Part shown: positions 6,834 through 14,026 of the stretch, piece by piece
How the letters are laid out: every line of letters starts with the position of its first letter
How positions within the stretch are numbered: the first letter of the stretch is position 1
DNA from: Paramuribaculum sp.
GTDB taxonomy: Bacteria > Bacteroidota > Bacteroidia > Bacteroidales > Muribaculaceae
Length of the DNA: 15,269 nt
Direction of reading: 5' to 3'
Assembly (NCBI GenBank): GCA_009775605.1
Contig: VSPV01000054.1
Span: forward strand, 1-15,269
The notes under the pieces: generated by a model
Database searches by the model: none
Seen by the model: only the letters and a program-made list of their open reading frames with translations
What the model was told of the DNA's origin: nothing
Program-made: the position numbers and the translations under genes

Positions 6834-8129
6834 TTAATTATACTTTTCTATGAGTTTTGTGAGAGCTGCCAGTGTAGGGGGAATCGTTGTGAGATGTGGA
6901 AGATGGTGTGGAGCGGTTTCATGAACGTGCTCCGGTTCTTCCGTTTCGTAGCCCAGTATGCGGGAGAGTTTTGAATAATATTTGCGCGGAGAGGCTGTGG
7001 CAAGGAACAGACCGGGGTATTCCGCTGAGGTAGAGACGGAATCCAGTGCGCGGCAGGCCATAGCTGTATTGCGGTCCATGAGATAACTGTCGGACTTGAA
7101 CCGTTTTCGTATGGTTTCGGCGATCTCGTCGCTTCCATAGGTGTGGCATTCTATTTTCCCCGGAAGAGAAGGGTCAAGTTCCATGAGGCGGTTGATTCGG
7201 CCGATATTTGAAGTGAGAGCCTTCGCGTGATAATCGCTTAGCTGGAGAGTATTTCCCGTAATCTCGCCCCACAGACCGTTGTCTGACGTTCCCGTGGCAA
7301 TGAACCTGTTGATTGGCAGTCCCATTGCGCGGGCAAAAATAGCAGCCGTGAGATTTCCGAGGTTTCCGCAGGGAGTGGAAACGGTAAACCCTGAAATCCG
7401 GTGGCCGAGTTTGGCTGTGAGCTGTCCGTAGGCATAGAAATAATAGAATGTCTGCGGAAGAAGCCGTCCTATATTAACCGAATTGGCGGAGGTAAGAGCG
7501 AAGCGGCGGTTGAGCGTTGTGTCGGTAAAAGCCTGCCGGATGAGTTCTCGGCAATGGTCGAAATCCGAGTTTACTATTATGGGGATAATATTCCCGGATT
7601 TTTTTGTGGAATTTCCCAGACGTTCTTTAAGCACTCCTTTGTGAGGATACAGAACAAAGACATTGACGGTGTCTATGCCTTTGAAGGCATCGGTCACGGC
7701 GTTTCCCGTGTCACCGGTCGAAGCCAGGAGCACGTTGAGTTTCCTGTCTTTGGGATTTTGGGCCGTAAAATATTTGCAGAGCTGGGCCAGGAATCGTGCG
7801 CTCACATCTTTGAACGACTCTGTCGGGCCGTGGTAGAGTTCGAGAGCATATCGGTTATCTCCCATATCCACCAGAGGTATGGGAAAATTGAGTGTGGAGC
7901 GAACTATAGAATTGATAAGAGAGGGCTCGATATCCGTGCCGAACAGCTGAGTGCACATCACATAGGCGATGTCGCAGGCACTCATCTCGTCCATGTTTTT
8001 GAAAAGAGCCGAAGGAATCAGGGGGATGCTGCATGGCATGTAGACACCTCCGTCGGGGGCGAGACTGCGCATTACCGCTTCGCGCAGGCTCACTTTAGAA
8101 TCATGTCCGTCAGTGCTGTAATATTCCAT
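6834..8129 (-). CDS. thrC: Threonine synthase ThrC
   Basis: PLP enzyme converting O-phosphohomoserine to threonine. The N-terminal MEYYSTDGHDSKVSLREAV block is the standard start of long (fold-type II, E. coli-like) threonine synthases. The PLP-binding lysine lies in SFKDVSARF, followed by the phosphate-binding region ASTGDTGNA and a second Gly-rich loop CGNLGNL. The frame is also open from a TTG at 8138, three codons upstream. I prefer the ATG at 8129 because the encoded MEYYS matches family N-termini and Bacteroidota rarely use TTG; this gives 431 residues, close to E. coli ThrC (428). A strong promoter lies 63-93 nt upstream, making this the first gene of a four-gene operon. Unlike the thrA-homoserine kinase-thrC arrangement I expect in Bacteroides, no homoserine kinase gene adjoins it. 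Confidence 0.95.
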   Translation of the reverse strand: MEYYSTDGHDSKVSLREAVMRSLAPDGGVYMPCSIPLIPSALFKNMDEMSACDIAYVMCTQLFGTDIEPSLINSIVRSTLNFPIPLVDMGDNRYALELYHGPTESFKDVSARFLAQLCKYFTAQNPKDRKLNVLLASTGDTGNAVTDAFKGIDTVNVFVLYPHKGVLKERLGNSTKKSGNIIPIIVNSDFDHCRELIRQAFTDTTLNRRFALTSANSVNIGRLLPQTFYYFYAYGQLTAKLGHRISGFTVSTPCGNLGNLTAAIFARAMGLPINRFIATGTSDNGLWGEITGNTLQLSDYHAKALTSNIGRINRLMELDPSLPGKIECHTYGSDEIAETIRKRFKSDSYLMDRNTAMACRALDSVSTSAEYPGLFLATASPRKYYSKLSRILGYETEEPEHVHETAPHHLPHLTTIPPTLAALTKLIEKYN

Positions 8130-8191
8130 CGTGTGCAATAAAACGTGTGATGCGGTGAAAAGTTATCGGCTGTCCTTTGCCGCATTATTGG

Positions 8192-8222
8192 CAAAGTTAT
8201 AATTTTTCGGATATGCAGCAAA
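8192..8222 (-). promoter_or_regulatory. Predicted promoter for the thrC operon
   Basis: On the minus strand a perfect -33 TTTG (8222-8219) is followed by a 19-nt spacer and a perfect -7 element TAACTTTG (8199-8192). This is the best match to the Bacteroidota promoter in the window. Transcription should begin near 8185-8188, giving a leader of about 57 nt before the thrC ATG at 8129. It shows that thrC need not depend on read-through from the aspartate kinase gene. Confidence 0.78.
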
Positions 8223-8237
8223 TCTTAGGGACAAAAG

Positions 8238-8254
8238 ATTGCATATTGTGCAAT
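8238..8254. repeat. Inverted repeat ATTGCA-N5-TGCAAT upstream of the thrC promoter
   Basis: A perfect 6-bp inverted repeat with a 5-nt loop, ending 16 nt upstream of the thrC -33 element and starting 50 nt after the aspartate kinase stop codon. On the minus strand the stem is followed by CTTTTG, so it could be a weak terminator for the rfbD-prfC-kinase operon. A separate run of seven T (8283-8277, minus strand) lies nearer the stop codon but has no strong stem before it. A regulator-binding site is the alternative. Confidence 0.35.
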
Positions 8255-8304
8255 TTCGGTCCCGTGCGGTCTCGTGAAAAAAAGGCCAAAATCCGGATTC
8301 CGAC

Positions 8305-9681
8305 TCAGTACCCGCACTCGAAGAATGCCCGGTGTATTGCCTGGAGGGCCTTTACACGGTTATCCATCTCGACCATGAACGAGACGGTAGAATCCGTTGA
8401 CCCGGCAGGAAGCGTGACCGGAGATATCTTGGCCTCGTGAAGAGCAGAGCATATTTTCCTACGCACTGTTTCGTCGGGATTGATATTTTCGCCAACCAGA
8501 GCTATAGTGGCGAGGTTATCTGACACTGACAGTGGCGGCATCTCTCCGGTTTCAAGTTCGGAAGAGAACTCTGCGAGCAGGGCCGACCGTGCAGCCGGGA
8601 GCGACGAAGCAGAAATGGCGCAGCATATTTCAAAGCATCCCGCAGGACGTGAAGTGAGGAAAACGTTGATTCCGTTACGGCTGAGCGCATTTATCATCCG
8701 GCTCTCAGTCGCTTCCTGAACTGCGCTGTCTGATATTTTCACCCTGAGCAGACAGGTGTCGGATATCGAGGAAACGCCTCCTGCGGAAGGCTCCTTGGAA
8801 AGATTCTCTATATCGGCAATGCGTGTTCCGGGGTAAGACGGATTGAAGGTGTTCTTGATGTAAATAGGGATATTGCGATGGAATACAGGGTATATTGTGG
8901 GGGGATATATAACCTTTGCCCCGAAATTACAAAGCTCCATCGCTTCCACGAATGACAGTTCGTCTATGACTTTGGCCGAAGGGATTATTCTTGGGTCGGC
9001 AGTCATGAACCCGTCTACGTCTGTCCAGATTTCCAGAGTTTCAGCCCTGAGTTCCGCCGCAAGTATGGCGGCGGTATAGTCGCTTCCGCCGCGTCCCAGA
9101 TTGGTGATGTGTCCCTGTTCATCAGAAGAAATGAATCCTCCTACGAGTGTGATGCGTTCGGGTGCCTCAGCGAATTCCGAAGCTATACAGCGGTGTGTCA
9201 GGTCGTTGTCAAGCACATGGCGCCCGAACTGACGCGTGGTACGGATGAACGACGGAGAGAAGCGGAGCACCGCGCCGTTGATCACATGCTCTATAATAGT
9301 GCTTGAAAGCCGCTCTCCGTAGCTTACCACGCGGTCGAGCGACCGTTCTGATAGCTCCCTGAGAAGGCTGACGCCGAGATAGATATCGGAAAGCTCCTTG
9401 AAAAGGGCATCTATGGCAAGAATAACCTGCGCGCGCTCGTCGGCGGGAACCATTTCCTCCGTCATGGCGTGGTGCCGGTCAATTATTTCCCGGAACATAT
9501 CCTGATATCCCGGCGACACTTTTTCCGCCTCACGGGCGGTGGCAATGAGACGGTCGGTTATTCCTCCCAAAGCTGATACCACCACAATCACGCGTTCATC
9601 GCAGCTTTCAACAATATTTTTTACGCTGCGGAGGCTTTCGGGAGTTCCTACGGATGTCCCTCCGAATTTAAGTACTTTCAT
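8305..9681 (-). CDS. Aspartate kinase, ThrA-type kinase without homoserine dehydrogenase domain
   Basis: Phosphorylates aspartate, the entry step to lysine, threonine, methionine and diaminopimelate. The kinase domain (about 1-300) has KFGGTS at 5-10, SYGERLSS at 120-127, GRGGSDYTAA at 196-205 and WTDVDGFMTADPR at 219-231. Two ACT-like domains follow at about 305-375 and 388-455. Several stretches resemble the kinase half of bifunctional ThrA rather than LysC: GVSLL near 103-107, IKNTFNPSYPGT at 275-286, and the linker EFSSELETGEMPPL at 371-384. The protein ends at residue 458, just where ThrA would enter homoserine dehydrogenase, and no dehydrogenase follows. Threonine-sensing Gln positions of both ACT domains appear replaced (R345, A426). 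The ATG at 9681 is 15 nt after the prfC stop codon. LysC is the alternative name, and I left the symbol blank because the orthology is unsettled. Confidence 0.92.
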   Translation of the reverse strand: MKVLKFGGTSVGTPESLRSVKNIVESCDERVIVVVSALGGITDRLIATAREAEKVSPGYQDMFREIIDRHHAMTEEMVPADERAQVILAIDALFKELSDIYLGVSLLRELSERSLDRVVSYGERLSSTIIEHVINGAVLRFSPSFIRTTRQFGRHVLDNDLTHRCIASEFAEAPERITLVGGFISSDEQGHITNLGRGGSDYTAAILAAELRAETLEIWTDVDGFMTADPRIIPSAKVIDELSFVEAMELCNFGAKVIYPPTIYPVFHRNIPIYIKNTFNPSYPGTRIADIENLSKEPSAGGVSSISDTCLLRVKISDSAVQEATESRMINALSRNGINVFLTSRPAGCFEICCAISASSLPAARSALLAEFSSELETGEMPPLSVSDNLATIALVGENINPDETVRRKICSALHEAKISPVTLPAGSTDSTVSFMVEMDNRVKALQAIHRAFFECGY

Positions 9682-9696
9682 TTTTAGAATCTTTTA

Positions 9697-11277
9697 TCAG
9701 AATTCGCTTGAGAAATGGAACTTTATTGAGGGGAAATCGTTCTGAGCCATCTGCAGCACATAGTTGGAGTCGGCGAGAAAAACGTCGCGACCCTCGCGGT
9801 CAAGGGCCATGAACTGATGTTTGCGTTTCTTGAAGGCTGCAAGAGCCTCGGCATCGTCGCTTTCAATCCAGCATGCCTTGTAGAGCGAAAGAGGCTCCCA
9901 GCGGCATTGTGCGCCATATTCGTGGAGAAGTCGGTACTGTATCACCTCGAACTGGAGCTGCCCCACCGTGCCTATGATTTTACGTCCGTTGAACTGGTTG
10001 GTGAAAAGCTGAGCCACACCTTCGTCCATCAGCTGCTGTATGCCTTTCTCGAGCTGCTTGGATTTCATGGGGTCGGTGTTCTCGATGTATTTGAACATCT
10101 CAGGAGAGAAGCTTGGCAGACCTTTGAAGTGCAGTGATTCGCCGGACGTAAGTGTATCGCCGATCTTGAAATTGCCTGTGTCCGGAATACCCACTATATC
10201 GCCGGGATAGGCTTCGTCAACTATACTTTTTTTCTGGGCCATGAAGGCGGTGGGAGCGGCGAATTTCATCACCTTTCCGCTGCGCATGTGTTTGTAGGGA
10301 GCGTTGCGCTCGAATTTGCCGGAGCAGACTTTCACGAAAGCAATGCAGGAACGGTGGTTGGGGTCCATGTTGGCATGAATCTTGAACACGAATCCTGAGA
10401 AACCCTCTTCCGAGGGCTCAACCTTACGTTCTGCGGCTTCGACGGGGCGCGGCGTAGGAGCTATCTTCACGAAGCAGTCAAGAAGCTCTTTCACTCCGAA
10501 TGTGTTTAATGCCGAACCGAAGAAAACCGGAGCTACTTTTCCGGCGAGATAGTCTTTTTCGTTGAATTCGGGATACACCCCCTCTATCAGTTCCAGATCC
10601 TCGCGGAGCTTTGTGGCGTCGGTCTCACCCACAGCCTCGTCGATTCGCGGGTCGTCCACATCGTCTATTTCCACTCGCTCGGATACTTTCTGTTTGTCGG
10701 GAGTGAAAAGGTCGAGCGATTTCTCATAGATGTTATAGACGCCCTTGAATTTCGCTCCGATGTTTATGGGCCAGCTTAAAGGACGTACGGCAATTTTCAG
10801 CTCGCTCTCCAGCTCGTCGAGAATTTCGAACGGATCCCGTCCCTCGCGGTCGAGTTTGTTTACAAAGATAATCACAGGAGTGTTGCGCATCCGGCACACT
10901 TCCATGAGTTTTCTCGTCTGCTGTTCCACACCTTTAGCCACATCCACCACTATTATCACGCTGTCTACAGCCGTCAGGGTTCGGTAAGTATCTTCAGCGA
11001 AATCCTGGTGACCGGGAGTATCGAGAATGTTGATTTTGTAATCGCCATAGTTGAAACCCATAACTGAGGTAGCCACGGAAATACCTCTCTGTTTCTCGAT
11101 TTCCATCCAGTCGCTGGTGGCGGTTTTCTTGATTTTGTTGGATTTTACGGCACCTGCAATGTGTATGGCGCCTCCGAACAGCAGCAGCTTTTCGGTAAGG
11201 GTGGTTTTGCCGGCGTCAGGATGTGAGATAATGGCAAAAGTGCGCCGGCGTTGTATTTCTTCGGTGAGTTGTGACAT
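9697..11277 (-). CDS. prfC: Peptide chain release factor 3 (RF3)
   Basis: Translational GTPase that removes RF1/RF2 from the ribosome after termination. Its 526 residues match E. coli RF3 (529). The G domain carries the P-loop SHPDAGKTTL at 18-27, DTPGHQDF at 86-93 (G3) and NKLDREGRDP at 140-149 (G4). The RF3-typical EKQRGISVATSVMGF at 61-75 covers the switch I region. Beta-barrel and RF3 C-terminal domains fill the rest, including the QLQFEV and YGAQCRWEP stretches near residues 440-465. It lies between rfbD (65-nt gap upstream) and the aspartate kinase gene (15-nt gap downstream), with no promoter seen in either gap. It is probably expressed from the rfbD promoter. Confidence 0.97.
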   Translation of the reverse strand: MSQLTEEIQRRRTFAIISHPDAGKTTLTEKLLLFGGAIHIAGAVKSNKIKKTATSDWMEIEKQRGISVATSVMGFNYGDYKINILDTPGHQDFAEDTYRTLTAVDSVIIVVDVAKGVEQQTRKLMEVCRMRNTPVIIFVNKLDREGRDPFEILDELESELKIAVRPLSWPINIGAKFKGVYNIYEKSLDLFTPDKQKVSERVEIDDVDDPRIDEAVGETDATKLREDLELIEGVYPEFNEKDYLAGKVAPVFFGSALNTFGVKELLDCFVKIAPTPRPVEAAERKVEPSEEGFSGFVFKIHANMDPNHRSCIAFVKVCSGKFERNAPYKHMRSGKVMKFAAPTAFMAQKKSIVDEAYPGDIVGIPDTGNFKIGDTLTSGESLHFKGLPSFSPEMFKYIENTDPMKSKQLEKGIQQLMDEGVAQLFTNQFNGRKIIGTVGQLQFEVIQYRLLHEYGAQCRWEPLSLYKACWIESDDAEALAAFKKRKHQFMALDREGRDVFLADSNYVLQMAQNDFPSIKFHFSSEF

Positions 11278-11342
11278 ATCGGGGTGGAGCGAATGTTGCT
11301 TGAGAGATTGGAAAAATTAGAATGGTTGCAGACAGCTGCGGT

Positions 11343-12206
11343 TTATTTGTCCAGAGGCATGCGGTCGAGGCATAATCTCAGACTCTCGGCCCAGTGGGGG
11401 ATTGTGATTCCGTAGGTGCGCTTGATGAGGTTTTTATCGAGCACGGAATATGGTGGCCGGGTGGCCGCGGTGGGATAATCTTCCGTTGTTACCGGAATCA
11501 CCTTACAGTTTTCAATACCTGCTTCGTGGAAAATTGTTTTGGTGAAGTCGTACCATGAGCACACTCCCTCATCGGAGTAATGGTAGATACCGGGAACCCA
11601 CTGATTGGACGTAATGACGGTTTTTATAGCCGACGCGAGATCCCGGGAATAGGTGGGAGTACCAATCTGATCCGAGACTACGCGGATTTCTTTCCGGCTT
11701 CTGCCGAGGTCGAGCATGGTCTTTACGAAGTTGCGTCCGTAGGGAGAATAAAGCCACCCTGTGCGGATAACTATGGAGTCGGGGCATAGCGAAAGAAGCA
11801 CCATTTCTCCTTTGCGTTTGGTGGTGCCGTAGACCGACATCGGATTAACCCTGTCGGCCTCACGGTATGGCCTGCATGTCTTGCCGTCGAAAACGTAGTC
11901 GGTCGAAACGTGCAGAACCTTCACGTTGAATTCGGTGGCTGCCGATGCCAGATTGTGTACCGCATCAACGTTGGCACGGTAACATTCGTTCTGGTCGGTT
12001 TCGGCGCGCTCCACATCTGTGAAAGCAGCGCAGTTCACCACGTGGCTGAACTCGCCACGTTCCATGAAGGATGCAACCGCTTTCGCGTCGGAAAGATCGA
12101 GGGTGTCGATATCTGTGTAGACAGTGCATCCGGGCATCTCTTCCTCAAGCACGTTGTGCAAGTCGCGGCCAAGCTGACCGTTGCAACCGGTGACTAATAT
12201 TTTCAT
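11343..12206 (-). CDS. rfbD: dTDP-4-dehydrorhamnose reductase RfbD
   Basis: Last enzyme of dTDP-L-rhamnose synthesis, reducing dTDP-4-keto-L-rhamnose with NAD(P)H to supply rhamnose for surface polysaccharides. It is an extended short-chain dehydrogenase of 287 residues. The Rossmann motif GCNGQLGRDL is at 7-16, and NCAAFTDVERAE at 58-69 is typical of RfbD. STDYVFDG at 101-108 is followed by the catalytic YxxxK pair Y126/K130 in VYGTTKRKGE. RTGWLYSPYG (148-157) and the late RPPYSVLDK (250-258) are further family hallmarks. rfbA, rfbB and rfbC are not in the window, so the pathway is split across the genome. It is first in the rfbD-prfC-kinase operon, with a promoter candidate at 12322-12351. 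Confidence 0.95.
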   Translation of the reverse strand: MKILVTGCNGQLGRDLHNVLEEEMPGCTVYTDIDTLDLSDAKAVASFMERGEFSHVVNCAAFTDVERAETDQNECYRANVDAVHNLASAATEFNVKVLHVSTDYVFDGKTCRPYREADRVNPMSVYGTTKRKGEMVLLSLCPDSIVIRTGWLYSPYGRNFVKTMLDLGRSRKEIRVVSDQIGTPTYSRDLASAIKTVITSNQWVPGIYHYSDEGVCSWYDFTKTIFHEAGIENCKVIPVTTEDYPTAATRPPYSVLDKNLIKRTYGITIPHWAESLRLCLDRMPLDK

Positions 12207-12306
12207 TCCTTACAGTTAGGTTTTAATTCCATAAAACAGTCGGAAGTCTTCCTCGGGATAGATAACGCTAAGGATACATGAAATATCCCCGCTATTAAAA
12301 GCTCGG

Positions 12307-12322
12307 GCAGTTTCCGAACTGC
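12307..12322. repeat. Perfect hairpin GCAGTT-TCCG-AACTGC in the rfbD/channel divergent region
   Basis: A 16-nt perfect inverted repeat, 6-bp stem with 4-nt loop. It abuts the proposed rfbD -7 box (sharing base 12322) and covers the expected start of leftward transcription near 12315. That placement suits a repressor operator. Because the rfbD transcript would start inside it, it is unlikely to act as an RNA hairpin in that transcript. No T-run follows on either strand, so it is not a classical terminator. Confidence 0.4.
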
Positions 12323-12351
12323 AAATTTACAAATTTTCCCTGACAATCAAT
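12322..12351 (-). promoter_or_regulatory. Predicted promoter for rfbD-prfC-aspartate kinase
   Basis: On the minus strand a perfect -7 element TAAATTTG lies at 12329-12322. ATTG, three of four matches to the -33 TTTG, is at 12351-12348 with an 18-nt spacer. The start would be near 12315, leaving a leader of about 108 nt before the rfbD ATG. In the same 215-nt divergent region (12207-12421) I found no convincing rightward promoter for the channel gene, only an A-rich stretch at 12390-12413 before its ATG. Confidence 0.5.
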
Positions 12352-12421
12352 TCCTGTGGGCGGCGAACCATAAGGGCATCGAGATTGTAACAAAAGAAAG
12401 CAAATATTAAAAACCGTTTCA

Positions 12422-13945
12422 ATGATATTATCAACCATAATGTCCGTTTTGGGGCAGGTAGCTCCGATATCTCTTACAAAGCCTATTGATGTGACGAATT
12501 TTGTGGGAGAGAAATCTGGTTTCTCCTACGATCTTGCCACCTTTATAATGAAGGTAGTGGACTGGATTCTGAGTGTTTTCGGACTGGAGCATAACAGCAC
12601 TGTGGTCACATTCTTTTATGCCGTTGTGGTCTTCGGAATCTCCCTGGTGGTGGGTTATGTGGTGCAGTGGCTTCTTTTCTCCCTGCTTCGGCTGATAACA
12701 AGGCGCTGGAGCGGTGCCACTTATGTGGATCTTACCCAGGAACGTTTCTTCCACAAACTGTGCCGGCTCGTTCCCCCTATAGTATTTCTCATTTTTATTC
12801 AGTTTACTCTTTCAAATCATAATTCGCTTGCAGGCATCCTTACTAAAATCACACTTATTTATATAGTATGTGTATCCGGGGTGGCGTTTTCGGCGTTGAT
12901 TATGGCCACCTGGAAACATGTGGACCGTATCGAGAATAAACGGCGTCTTCCTCTGAAAGGTCTCGCGCAGCTTGCCAAAGGGATAATATGGATAGTGGCT
13001 ATTATTGTCATAATCGCTATTCTGGTGGACAAGTCGCCCGCCGCTCTCCTGGCAGGACTTGGTGTATTCGCATCGGTGCTCATGCTGGTTTTCAAGGATA
13101 CGATTCTGGGACTTGTTGCAGGGGTTCAGCTTGCCGAGAACGACAGTCTGCATGTAGGTGACTGGATTGCTGTGAAAGGCACCGATGCCAACGGAACAGT
13201 CGAGGAGGTGAATCTGACTTTTGTGAAAGTGCTCAACTGGGACAAAACCACCACCACGCTTCCGCCATACAGCCTGATTTCCGGAAGTTTCACCAACTAC
13301 CGGTCGATGCAGGAAAGCAATACGCGCCGCATCTGCCGCTCGTATATGATTGATGCCGACAGTGTGCTGCCGTGCACCCCTGCCATGCTCGACAATATTT
13401 CTAAAACTGTGCCGTATATGGCTGATTATATTGCGGCGAAGCTGAAGCAGAAAGCTGAAGGCAAAGTTGCCGATGTGGACAATCCCGAAGGACTCGTGGA
13501 TGGTACTATTGATACCAATCTGGGACTGTTCAGGGCCCATATGAAGATGTGGCTTGATGCCAATCCGCATGTGTCGCATGACAGCGACTGCTTCGTCTCG
13601 ACCCTTCCGCAGACATCAGTGGGCATCCCGTTTCAGGTATATTGCTTCACCAGCACCTCCAAATGGTTCCCCTACGAGGCCATACAGGATGGTGTGTTCG
13701 AGCATCTGGCTTCAATGCTCCGTTTCTTCCAGCTCTATACGTTTGAGAATCCTTCGGGCCGCGACACGATTGTGGACGGTTATCTCAGCCCCGGTGGCGA
13801 CATAGATAATGTTTACGGTGTCCCGTATCCCTTCTTCCAGGCTCCGGATGCGCCCGATTCTCCGGCTTCGACAAGGGTTGGACAGAAGCGGGCTCCGAAA
13901 ATCACCGCATCTCCCGACGCTCCCCACGACGTGTCTAACGGATAG
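12422..13945 (+). CDS. MscS-family mechanosensitive ion channel, YbdG/MscM type
   Basis: Inner-membrane tension-gated channel thought to relieve osmotic downshock. I count about six hydrophobic segments, near residues 36-55, 63-92, 115-133, 138-163, 183-203 and 206-238. The last is the pore-lining TM3, rich in Ala and Gly (PAALLAGLGVFASVLMLVF), followed directly by KDTILGLVAGVQL. The beta domain reads SLHVGDWIAV (242-251), GTVEEVNLTFVKVLNWDKTTTTLPPYSLIS (described by positions 258-287) and FTNYRSMQES (290-299). This pattern matches E. coli YbdG (415 residues) rather than small MscS. At 507 residues it is about 90 longer, with extra N-terminal sequence, a charged insertion near 338-365 and a Pro/Ala-rich tail from about 472. 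The ATG at 12422 is the most upstream start; Met7 at 12440 is possible. Confidence 0.9.
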   Translation: MILSTIMSVLGQVAPISLTKPIDVTNFVGEKSGFSYDLATFIMKVVDWILSVFGLEHNSTVVTFFYAVVVFGISLVVGYVVQWLLFSLLRLITRRWSGATYVDLTQERFFHKLCRLVPPIVFLIFIQFTLSNHNSLAGILTKITLIYIVCVSGVAFSALIMATWKHVDRIENKRRLPLKGLAQLAKGIIWIVAIIVIIAILVDKSPAALLAGLGVFASVLMLVFKDTILGLVAGVQLAENDSLHVGDWIAVKGTDANGTVEEVNLTFVKVLNWDKTTTTLPPYSLISGSFTNYRSMQESNTRRICRSYMIDADSVLPCTPAMLDNISKTVPYMADYIAAKLKQKAEGKVADVDNPEGLVDGTIDTNLGLFRAHMKMWLDANPHVSHDSDCFVSTLPQTSVGIPFQVYCFTSTSKWFPYEAIQDGVFEHLASMLRFFQLYTFENPSGRDTIVDGYLSPGGDIDNVYGVPYPFFQAPDAPDSPASTRVGQKRAPKITASPDAPHDVSNG

Positions 13946-13972
13946 AGCGGATGCAGATAGGGGAGGGCGTCC

Positions 13973-14003
13973 TTTAGATTTCGGCAAAATAGGATTATAT
14001 TTG
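13973..14003 (+). promoter_or_regulatory. Predicted promoter for the thioredoxin-like lipoprotein and glycosyltransferase
   Basis: The -7 element TATATTTG (13996-14003) matches TAnnTTTG perfectly. TTTA at 13973-13976 matches three of four bases of the -33 TTTG after a 19-nt spacer. Transcription would start near 14008-14011, leaving only 16-19 nt before the ATG at 14027. It lies in the 81-nt gap after the channel gene, so the downstream pair has its own promoter. Confidence 0.68.
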
Positions 14004-14026
14004 CAGAAGATAAATATATGACCTGA

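Noticed and set aside
8130..8138. Three-codon upstream extension of thrC from a TTG at 8138
   Set aside because: The ATG at 8129 matches family N-termini (MEYYS) and is the more usual start codon.
7401..8141. A 246-codon open frame on the plus strand opposite thrC
   Set aside because: Composition typical of an antisense frame; thrC catalytic motifs lie on the minus strand throughout.
8090..8185. A possible 31-codon thr leader peptide on the minus strand overlapping the thrC start
   Set aside because: It has five scattered Thr codons but no runs of Thr or Ile. It would begin at the very 5' end of the predicted transcript and extends into thrC, leaving no room for an attenuator hairpin.
12812..13579. 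A 255-codon open frame on the minus strand opposite the channel gene
   Set aside because: His/Arg-rich shadow of the membrane channel gene with no family resemblance.
13946..13980. Possible terminator after the channel gene
   Set aside because: Only a GGA/TCC 3-bp stem and three T; too weak to call.
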